From positions 1-5,972 of the forward strand of contig JAFDET010000197.1 in assembly GCA_019310195.1 (NCBI GenBank): a stretch of DNA of 5,972 bases, in the 5' to 3' direction. The position numbers were made by a program, and so were the translations under genes. Shown here piece by piece: positions 1 through 5,362 of the stretch. Position 1 is the first letter of the stretch, and the number at the start of each line of letters is the position of its first letter. The stretch comes from Deltaproteobacteria bacterium. GTDB taxonomy: Bacteria > Myxococcota_A > UBA9160 > JAFDET01. A model generated the notes under the pieces. The model made no database searches, was not told the origin of the DNA, and saw only the letters and a program-made list of their open reading frames with translations.

Positions 1-942
1 GCCGCTGTCCAGGCTGACCCCGTCGGCCTTGAGCTGCAGCGCAACGTCGAGCTTGCGCTCGCCGACCAGCAGGGTGAAGGCCGCACGCTCGATGTCCAGA
101 TTGCCGATGCTCCGACTCGGCGCGGGCGTGCCCGGGGACGCGGGCACTTCCTGCTCCGCCGCCGCCTCCGGCGGCGCGTCGGCCTCCTCGGCCGCAGGCT
201 CCCTGCCACCCGTGGGGTCCAGGGCGAAGTCGCGCTGCACCCGAACCATGGGCTTCTGAAGGCTGATGCCACCCAGGCCGAAGCCGCCGGCCTCGAGACG
301 CACGGCGCTGAGGTCCAACTCTTCCAGGTCGAAGGCGGCCAGCTCGGCGCCGTCCACGGCGTCCATCAGCCGCAGCGACACGCCCTGCACCACCAGCGAG
401 TCCACCAGCACGGGCATGCCGCCACCGGCCTCTTCTTCCGCAGCGGCCTGCTCCGGCTCGGGCTCCGGCTCCGGCTCGGCATCCGGATCCGGCGGGGGCG
501 GCGTCGCACCGGCCAGCGGATCGATGCCGCCGTCGGCCTGGCGCGCGACGCGGCTGGAGGGATTCTCGACGACCACCTGGGTGAGGTGGATCGTGCCTCG
601 AACCAGGTCGGTCCAGGCCACGTCGGCGTGAACGCGATCGAAGGCGAGGATTGCCGTGGCCGGGTCGGGCGCGGGATCGTCGGGAGCAGCGACGCCCGGC
701 GCCGCCACCCAGAGGCCCTCGATGGTCGCGTTGCCGCCGAAGAGCGAGAGGTCCACGTTGGCCACGCGCGCGTCGAGCCCGACCTGGCGCATGGCGCCCC
801 AGCCCACGCCCCAGGCGATGGCGTAGGGCAGCGCGATGCGCACCACCACGGCGAATCCCACGATGATCGCCAACGCGATCCAGAGTCGCCGGCGGCGCTG
901 GAACCAGCCGCCGGGTGCGGGCGAGGGGACTTCTTCGCTCAA
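1..942 (-). CDS. AsmA/DUF748-like inner-membrane-anchored protein, N-terminal part (runs off left edge)
   Basis: The minus strand is open for 314 codons from a TTG at 940-942 to the window edge. An in-frame TAG at 970-972 blocks upstream extension, and no ATG or GTG lies between that stop and the membrane segment, so TTG is the best start; a GGAGAGG sequence lies nine bases upstream. Residues 16-19 are four arginines, followed by a hydrophobic segment at about 20-48 (LWIALAIIVGFAVVV then an Ala/Gly/Trp-rich stretch), typical of a cytoplasm-in signal anchor. After it comes a strand pattern (ARVANVDLSLFGGNATIEGL, 58-77) like the repeat units of AsmA/DUF748 proteins, which are large envelope proteins thought to act in lipid transport or outer-membrane integrity. 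Two low-complexity acidic/proline linkers (147-171 and 247-276) separate the strand-rich parts. The family call comes from pattern recognition; the coding call is firm, the exact family moderate. Confidence 0.72.
   Translation of the reverse strand, partial: MSEEVPSPAPGGWFQRRRRLWIALAIIVGFAVVVRIALPYAIAWGVGWGAMRQVGLDARVANVDLSLFGGNATIEGLWVAAPGVAAPDDPAPDPATAILAFDRVHADVAWTDLVRGTIHLTQVVVENPSSRVARQADGGIDPLAGATPPPPDPDAEPEPEPEPEQAAAEEEAGGGMPVLVDSLVVQGVSLRLMDAVDGAELAAFDLEELDLSAVRLEAGGFGLGGISLQKPMVRVQRDFALDPTGGREPAAEEADAPPEAAAEQEVPASPGTPAPSRSIGNLDIERAAFTLLVGERKLDVALQLKADGVSLDSG
451..477 (-). repeat. Pro-Glu dipeptide repeat in the DUF748-like gene
   Basis: Twenty-seven bases made of near-identical GAGCCG units on the minus strand encode alternating Glu and Pro at residues 156-164, inside a longer acidic, proline-rich linker (147-171). 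One unit differs at a synonymous position. Such rigid linkers usually separate folded blocks; slippage could change the copy number between strains. Confidence 0.75.
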
Positions 943-951
943 GTCGGGGGG

Positions 952-958
952 CCTCTCC
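952..958 (-). promoter_or_regulatory. Ribosome binding site supporting the TTG start of the DUF748-like gene
   Basis: On the minus strand the sequence GGAGAGG ends nine bases before the TTG at 940-942. Because the start codon is non-standard and no ATG is available between the upstream stop and the membrane anchor, this Shine-Dalgarno-like sequence is the main support for the start. Confidence 0.5.
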
Positions 959-997
959 AGACGCCGACTCTAGCAGGCGTCCGATCCAGGTGTCGGC

Positions 998-1873
998 CTA
1001 CCCGTCCGCCTTGCGCTCCCGCGCCTTCTTGATCAGCGCGATGATCGGGCTGGGCTCCGCCGGATGCCATTTCGTGTCGGCGGGCTCCTGGTGCCAGGTG
1101 AAGGGCAGGTGCTCCACGTGCCCCGGCTCGTGCGCCGTGGCGAATACACCCAGCCCGGCGCGCAGCACGGCGCGTTGGGTGTCGGCATCGCCCACGTCGC
1201 CGTACGGCCGCCCGAAGGGATGCTCGATGGCCGCGACCCGCGGCATGCCGACCTTGTTCTGGTAGACCCAGATCATGTTCAGGGTGACGGTGGGAATCCC
1301 CGCCGCCTCGATCACCCGCCCGACCAGTCCCACGGACCGGCAGCAGTCGGGTCAGACCGGCGCCAGCAGCGCCAGGTCCACCTCGTCGATCTTCATGGCC
1401 TCGGCGATGGCGGGCGCGCTCTCGTTCACGAGCGCCGTGGTGTCGTTGCCCTGGTAGCCCATGATCGAGTAGTGGTGCTCGGCCATCGAGCCCACCTCGC
1501 CGGCCTCGACCAGCTCGCGCAGGCGGTCCAGCGGCAGCGCCACGTTCAGATCCTGCTCGATGTAGCCGGTGTCGATGTGCAGGTGGTTGGCTTCGACCGA
1601 TGCGCTGGTGGCGTCGGCTGCGAGCCGCCGCCAGGACGGATCGCCGCGCATCGGGTTGCGGCGTTCCATCTCCATGTCGAAGGGCGCGTCGCCTTTCATG
1701 GAGAGGCCCGCCGTGGAGAGCAGCGCCACCTTCGACTCGCAGAGCGGCTTCGCCACCGGCGTCCAGGGGATCGGATCGTGGGCCGGCTGGTCGGGAATCG
1801 CCGCGGACAGCGCGCGCTGGATGAAGCCCCCGGCGAAGCGCCAGGGATCGACCCGGCGCTCTCCGGCGCTCAT
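998..1873 (-). CDS. GrdB/PrdB-family selenoprotein (glycine/sarcosine/betaine/D-proline reductase B-like), UGA at 1352-1354 read as Sec
   Basis: One frame runs from ATG at 1871-1873 to TAG at 998-1000 (291 residues) with a single internal TGA at codon 174. The upstream part shows family features: PWTPVAKPL (36-44), a strand VALLSTAG (49-56), GDPSWRR (78-84), HLHIDTGY (97-104), DLNVALPLDRLREL (108-121), and HHYSIMGYQ (133-141). The part after the TGA continues the same family: VGLVGRVIEAAGIPTV (181-196), PRVAAIEHPFGRPYGD (211-226) and a Gln-containing helix near 230-243. The TGA lies in APV-U-PDCC, where relatives have Cys or Sec, giving a Sec-x-x-Cys redox motif (U174, C177). Characterised GrdB and PrdB subunits reductively cleave glycine-type or proline substrates, but this short, free-standing form lacks the partner subunits nearby, so its substrate is unknown. 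The start overlaps the stop of the aldo/keto reductase (ATGA), with GGAG seven bases upstream. A pseudogene is the alternative, but is less likely given the intact frame and the SECIS-like hairpin. Confidence 0.87.
1319..1351 (-). promoter_or_regulatory. Putative bacterial SECIS element directly after the Sec UGA
   Basis: Directly 3' of the UGA (minus strand) the mRNA can fold into a lower stem CCCGAC/GTCGGG (1346-1351 with 1319-1324), a six-base one-sided bulge TGCTGC (1340-1345), an upper stem CGGTCC/GGACTG (1334-1339 with 1325-1330, one G-U pair) and a three-base loop GUG (1331-1333). The loop begins with G, 18 bases after the UGA. Bacterial SECIS elements bound by SelB lie within the coding sequence just after the UGA, with a short upper stem and a G in the first loop positions, so position and shape both fit. 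Folding was done by eye only. Confidence 0.75.
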
Positions 1874-2880
1874 CGGCCCGCTCCGCTGCGCGACACCGGC
1901 GGCGCCATGCCCCTGACCGGATGGGGCCGGTAGGGCTCCTCGAGCGCGGCGATCTCGTCCTCGGTCAGATCGATCTCGACCGCCGCCACGGCATCCTCCA
2001 GGTGATGCAGCTTGGTGGCGCCGACGATGGGCGCCGCCACGGCCGGCTTGGAGAGCAGCCAGGCCAGGGCGACGCGCGCCGGCGCCTCGCCGCGCTGCTC
2101 GGCCACCTTCTTGACCGCCTCCACCACGTCCCAGTCCGATGGCTGGTCGTAGAGGATCTGGTCCAGGCCGTCGCTCTCCGAACGCGTGGTGGACTGATCG
2201 CCCAGCTTCGTGCGAGTCCCGGCCAGCATGCCGCGGGCGAGCGGCGACCAGGGAATGACGCCGATTTCCTCCAGCTCGCAGAGCGGGAGCATCTCGCGCT
2301 CCTCCTCGCGGTAGACCAGATTGTAGTGGTTCTGCATGCTGGCGAAGCGGGCCCAGCCGTTGCGCTCGGAGACGGAGAGCGTGCGCTGGAACTCCCAGGC
2401 GTGCATGGAGCTGGCGCCGATGTAGCGGACCTTGCCCTGGGTCACGAGCTGGTCCAGGGCCGCCAGCATCTCGTCCAGCGGGGTCTTCGGGTCCAGGCGG
2501 TGGATCTGGTAGAGGTCGATCGTGTCCAGACCGAGCCTGCGCAGGCTGTCTTCGCAGGCCTGCTGGATGTGCTTGCGCGAGAGCCCGCCCATGTTGGGGC
2601 GGTCGTTCATGGGAAAGAACACCTTGGTGGCGACCACGATCTCGTCGCGCGCGGCGTACTCGCGCAGCCAGCGGCCGGTGACCTCCTCGCTGGCGCCCAT
2701 CGAGTACATGTCGGCCGTATCGAAGAAGTTGATGCCGGCCTCGACGGCGCGGCGGAAGAAGGGCGCCGCGTCCTCGGCCTCGAGCACCCAGGGCCGCCAC
2801 TGCGAGGAGCCGTAGCTCATGCAGCCCAGGCAGATGCGGGAGACCTGTACGCCGGTTCGTCCGAGGGTGGTGTAACGCAT
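1870..2880 (-). CDS. Aldo/keto reductase, YajO-like
   Basis: This 336-residue protein is a full-length NAD(P)H-dependent aldo/keto reductase with a predicted cytosolic TIM barrel. It opens with the usual TTLGRTGVQVSRICLGCMSYG and has the catalytic tetrad Asp54, Tyr59, Lys86 and His127 (in NFFDTADMY, ATKVF and LYQIHR). Further family marks are YIGASSMHAW (153-162), a QNHYNL strand (183-188), EEEREMLPL (192-200), VIPWSPLARG (208-217) and the cofactor-binding PIVGATKLHHLEDA (284-297). From memory it is strikingly similar to Escherichia coli YajO, down to the GKVRYIGASSMHA-type block and the PYRPHPV end. The real substrate is unknown; YajO has been linked to sugar-phosphate and thiamine-related reactions. 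The gene starts 30 bases after the propeller gene with no clear Shine-Dalgarno sequence, and its TGA overlaps the ATG of the selenoprotein, which suggests coupled translation and a joint redox role. Confidence 0.93.
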   Translation of the reverse strand: MRYTTLGRTGVQVSRICLGCMSYGSSQWRPWVLEAEDAAPFFRRAVEAGINFFDTADMYSMGASEEVTGRWLREYAARDEIVVATKVFFPMNDRPNMGGLSRKHIQQACEDSLRRLGLDTIDLYQIHRLDPKTPLDEMLAALDQLVTQGKVRYIGASSMHAWEFQRTLSVSERNGWARFASMQNHYNLVYREEEREMLPLCELEEIGVIPWSPLARGMLAGTRTKLGDQSTTRSESDGLDQILYDQPSDWDVVEAVKKVAEQRGEAPARVALAWLLSKPAVAAPIVGATKLHHLEDAVAAVEIDLTEDEIAALEEPYRPHPVRGMAPPVSRSGAGR

Positions 2881-2910
2881 GGGGCCGATGATACCGGAGT
2901 GCGGGGCGGC

Positions 2911-4035
2911 TCAGGGAGTGGCGTCGGACAGCGCCGTCAGGGCGTCCAGCGGGATCCGGCCCATGCGGATCTCGCTGGGCAAGAACATGCCCAGCAGCCA
3001 GGGCCAGTCGCGGTCCACGCGGCTCGTGTACCACTCCACCCAGAGGGCGCCCTCGTGCAGCACCACGCCGGCGTAGGCGGTGTCGCCGGCGCTGGGCAGG
3101 TCCGAGAGCCAGACGATGCGGTCGGGCTCCAGGCGGAACAGGCTGGTGCGCTTGCGCGCCAGGACGCTGGCCGGGTGGGAGAAGGGTCCACTCTGGTTGG
3201 GCTGGAAGCGGGCCACGGCGAAGATCCGGCCCTCGTGTCGAAACAGGACCGGTCCGTCCAGGCGCGTGACCCGGCTGCGCGTGCGCGTCCACTGCGTGTA
3301 GGGCGGCGGCGCGGTCATCAGCATGGTGCTCGCGTCCGGGTGGCCCAGGACCGAGTCCGCGGCCACCTCCAGGCGCGCGCTGGCCAGCATGCGCCCGTCG
3401 GGCAGGAACTCGATGGCGGTCTCGTCGTTGGCCTCGCCCTCGTAGAGCTGGGCGACCTCGCTCCAGTTCACGCCGTCGCTGGAGCGCAGCAGGATGCTGG
3501 CGCCGTGGTCGTGCCAGTAGGCGGACACGTACCAGACGCGCCCGTCGCGGGTCTTGGGGCGCCAGAAGAGCCAACCGGGATTGGCCAGCGGCTGGAAGTC
3601 GCTCCAGGTGCGACCGCCGTCGCGGCTGGTGGCGTAGACCGTGTGCTCCGGCGTGGCTTGGACCGAATCATTGGGAAGCGCGTACAGGAAGAGCCGCCCC
3701 GCAATCACCGCGAGCTTGGGGTCGCGGATGTCCATGCCGGCCACGTTGAGGGTGGCCAGGGTTTCCCAGCTGCGCGCGTCGGCCGAGCGCTTGATGAGGA
3801 TCCGCGACTCCGGTGTACCCAGGTGGTAGGGCGACGCGGCGTGGGCCAGCAGGAACTCGCCCTGGTAGAGGATCAGGTCGGTGTTGGAGTTGTGCTCGCC
3901 ATCGGAGATCACAACCCAGTGCTCGAGGCCCAGCCGCGGATCCACCCTCGCCGCGTTGGGGCGCAGGGTGAGCCAGGCGACCACGCCGGCCACGGCCAGC
4001 AGCAGCAGCGCCAGGACCTGTCCCAGGCGGCGCAT
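2911..4035 (-). CDS. Membrane-anchored sialidase-like (BNR/Asp-box) beta-propeller protein
   Basis: The 374-residue protein begins with ATG at 4033-4035, fused to the hydrolase stop as TGATG, with GGAG eight bases upstream. Residues 1-24 are a positively charged start plus a hydrophobic run (VLALLLLAVAGVVAWLTL), a signal anchor or uncleaved signal peptide that places the rest outside the cytoplasm. The remainder resembles a sialidase-type six-bladed propeller: Asp-box-like motifs at SADARSW (84-90), SRDGGRTW (137-144) and SSDGVNW (185-191), the RDPKLAVI strand (104-111), the ETAIEFLPDGRML segment (205-217) and DTAYAGVV (318-325). Sialidase-fold proteins cleave or bind terminal sugars, but many have other substrates. 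I see no certain full arginine triad and would not claim sialidase activity. It lies between a cytosolic-type hydrolase and a reductase, so the link to its neighbours is unclear. Confidence 0.83.
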   Translation of the reverse strand: MRRLGQVLALLLLAVAGVVAWLTLRPNAARVDPRLGLEHWVVISDGEHNSNTDLILYQGEFLLAHAASPYHLGTPESRILIKRSADARSWETLATLNVAGMDIRDPKLAVIAGRLFLYALPNDSVQATPEHTVYATSRDGGRTWSDFQPLANPGWLFWRPKTRDGRVWYVSAYWHDHGASILLRSSDGVNWSEVAQLYEGEANDETAIEFLPDGRMLASARLEVAADSVLGHPDASTMLMTAPPPYTQWTRTRSRVTRLDGPVLFRHEGRIFAVARFQPNQSGPFSHPASVLARKRTSLFRLEPDRIVWLSDLPSAGDTAYAGVVLHEGALWVEWYTSRVDRDWPWLLGMFLPSEIRMGRIPLDALTALSDATP

Positions 4036-4898
4036 CACGGCGTCTCCGGCACCCCGTTCAGGCCCACGGGCACGTCCTCGGTTCCGGCGACGCGGCGGCA
4101 GGCGGCGACCAGGGCGGGGACGAAGGCCTCGGCGGCGGCCACGCAGGCCACGTGATCGCCGTCCACCTCGAAGACCTCGGCGCCGGGAATGGCCTCGGCC
4201 AGCTTGCGCTGGCGCACCGGCGGCACCACGGTGTCGCGCGTGGTGACCACGATGGCCACCGGAACGTCCACGCCGCCGATCCACTCGTGGGAGGTGAAGG
4301 CCGCCACGCGCCCGGCGGCCTGGATCAGGGTTGCCGGATCGTGGCCACCCAGCTCCTCGAGCACGCGCCGGCGCATCTCCGGATGCTCCACCCGGCCGAG
4401 CATCCCCTCCAGCATGCGCCGGTGGGTGCGCGTCGGCGCCAGCCGCGCCATGCCGGCGGCCACGGGCAGGAAGGCGCGGCTCGCCCGCGAGATGCCGCGG
4501 CTGGTGAAGTGACGGGCTGTCGCGCACAGCACCAGGCCGATCACGCGCTCGGGGTGACGGCGCCAGATCAGCTTGGCCACCGGACCGCCCATGCTGTAGC
4601 CCACGGCCACGAAGCGCTCGATCCCCAGCGCGTCCGCCACCGCCACCACGTCGTCGGCGCACTGGGACAGCCGGAAGCGGCGCGTGCGCAGGCCGCCGCC
4701 GTGACCCCGATGGTCCGGGGCCACGACGCGGAAGTGCTGTGAGAGCGGCCGGAAGCTGGGGCCCCAGTTGAGGCGCGCCGTGGCGCCCAGTCCGTGGAGC
4801 AGCACCACCACCGGGGCGTCGGGCGAAGGTCCCGGGATGTCGCGCACCCGGATGCGCCCGTGCCCCGGAAGCTGGAGCTCGCGATCGATGTCGGCCAC
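4035..4898 (-). CDS. Alpha/beta-fold hydrolase
   Basis: The 287-residue protein has a complete alpha/beta-hydrolase layout: an oxyanion-loop motif LLHGLGAT (33-40), DHRGHG (62-67), the nucleophile elbow GYSMGG with Ser102, a helical cap region around 130-200, the acid Asp222 in TTRDTVVPP and the catalytic His249 in DGDHV. The segment GPVAKLIWRRHPERVIGLVLCATAR (105-129) is a familiar block in high-GC bacterial members. The family includes esterases, lactonases and C-C bond hydrolases; the substrate is not predictable. I chose GTG at 4896-4898 because AGGAGG lies four bases upstream and the first strand begins normally after it; the open frame continues far upstream, with an alternative ATG at 5016-5018, but that extension is basic, unstructured and spans a perfect hairpin. 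It is the first gene after the long gap and overlaps the propeller gene by one base, so it likely heads the operon. Confidence 0.92.
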   Translation of the reverse strand: MADIDRELQLPGHGRIRVRDIPGPSPDAPVVVLLHGLGATARLNWGPSFRPLSQHFRVVAPDHRGHGGGLRTRRFRLSQCADDVVAVADALGIERFVAVGYSMGGPVAKLIWRRHPERVIGLVLCATARHFTSRGISRASRAFLPVAAGMARLAPTRTHRRMLEGMLGRVEHPEMRRRVLEELGGHDPATLIQAAGRVAAFTSHEWIGGVDVPVAIVVTTRDTVVPPVRQRKLAEAIPGAEVFEVDGDHVACVAAAEAFVPALVAACRRVAGTEDVPVGLNGVPETP

Positions 4899-4902
4899 AC
4901 CG

Positions 4903-4908
4903 CCTCCT
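4903..4908 (-). promoter_or_regulatory. Strong ribosome binding site that fixes the hydrolase GTG start
   Basis: A full AGGAGG on the minus strand lies four bases before the GTG at 4896-4898. The spacing is a little short, but it is the best Shine-Dalgarno sequence in the window, and it argues against the in-frame ATG 120 bases upstream. Confidence 0.65.
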
Positions 4909-4972
4909 GCGCCGTCAGGAATAGCGCAGGCCGCCCGAAGACCGGCGTCGACAGCGGTGACCGGACAAGAGT

Positions 4973-5008
4973 GCGGCCGCCTCCGTGCGCGGGTTCGGAG
5001 GCGGCCGC
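4973..5008. repeat. Perfect 13-bp inverted repeat (GC-rich hairpin) upstream of the hydrolase gene
   Basis: The arm GCGGCCGCCTCCG (4973-4985) is the exact reverse complement of CGGAGGCGGCCGC (4996-5008), with a 10-base loop. Each arm carries the 8-base palindrome GCGGCCGC. It is followed by only three T on the plus strand and by a mixed ACTCTTGT on the minus strand, so it lacks a proper terminator tail in either direction. It lies 75 bases upstream of the hydrolase start and would be in the leader if transcription begins near the palindrome at 5086-5109. Confidence 0.9.
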
Positions 5009-5085
5009 TTTCCCTCATCCAGCGGGCGGCGCCGAACGAGGAAGTTGTTGTGTCCAAGGCCAGAGTAAGGCCCCAACCCGCCGAG

Positions 5086-5109
5086 CTTGTGTGAACTACT
5101 TCACACAAG
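5086..5109. promoter_or_regulatory. Operator-like palindrome (CRP/FNR-type or Rex-like)
   Basis: Half-site CTTGTGTGAA (5086-5095), spacer CTAC, half-site TTCACACAAG (5100-5109): ten perfectly paired positions around four bases. The core reads TGTGA-N6-TCACA, exactly the half-site spacing of CRP-family sites, and equally TGTGAA-N4-TTCACA, close to the Rex operator core. As an RNA hairpin it would be less stable than the nearby GC-rich one, and it has no T-tract, so a protein-binding operator is more likely. It sits about 190 bases upstream of the hydrolase start, the first gene of the probable operon. The binding protein is not in the window. Confidence 0.6.
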
Positions 5110-5362
5110 GCCGGGAGCGAAAAACCTCCACGATTCCAGAAGGTTGCTCGCCCAGCGCCGCCGCCGCCCCCCGAGGTGCGTGGTCGGGGCGCCGGCCGGG
5201 TCCCCTCCGGCGATGTCCTCGCTCTTGGATTTCCGGGGGTCGCACGTACGCGGGTGGGTGCGGGCTCGGAGCGATAATCCCGCGAGGTCGCGCGAGCCGG
5301 GAGGCCTCTGCGGATTACGCCTGCGGGGACCCGGCCATCGCCCCGCCCACTCCGACACGATC

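Larger units (their letters stand above)
4909..5362. other. Intergenic region between the DUF3604 gene and the hydrolase gene
   Basis: About 450 bases without a convincing gene. It contains a perfect 13-bp hairpin (4973-5008), a 10-4-10 palindrome (5086-5109) and somewhat less GC-rich sequence around 5040-5150, as expected for a regulatory region. A short minus-strand reading frame at 5101-5358 has basic, Pro/Arg-rich composition, no recognisable domain and no good ribosome binding site. I could not find a clear -35/-10 pair or a U-tract terminator after the DUF3604 stop. Confidence 0.6.

Noticed and set aside
960..981. Short inverted repeat (GACGCC/GGCGTC) between the selenoprotein and DUF748-like genes as a terminator
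   Set aside because: Only six base pairs, no T-tract on either strand, and it directly precedes the ribosome binding site of the next gene.
1331..1354. TGA as a genuine stop, with a separate downstream gene starting at GTG 1331-1333
   Set aside because: The downstream part begins in the middle of a conserved family segment, has no ribosome binding site of its own, and the TGA falls on the Cys/Sec column.
1352..1354. TGA reassigned to Trp or Gly (alternative genetic code)
   Set aside because: The hydrolase, propeller and reductase genes all end at TGA at the expected family length, and the high GC content does not suit the low-GC lineages with UGA=Trp.
1874..3574. Upstream extension of the selenoprotein frame to 3574
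   Set aside because: It overlaps the reductase and propeller genes in another frame and is Arg/Pro/Ala-rich without domain similarity; family similarity begins just after the ATG at 1873.
1921..4155. A 744-codon open frame on the plus strand, plus another at 1064-1933
   Set aside because: They are antisense to well-recognised genes. High GC suppresses stop codons in opposing frames; the products are Gly/Arg/His/Gln-rich with no family resemblance.
4036..4662. Upstream extension of the propeller protein frame to 4662
   Set aside because: It lies inside the hydrolase gene in a different frame, is dominated by Arg and Gly, and precedes a normal signal anchor starting at the ATG at 4035.
5101..5358. 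85-codon minus-strand reading frame in the intergenic region
   Set aside because: Low-complexity basic composition, no ribosome binding site, no recognised homologue, and its end runs into the palindrome.
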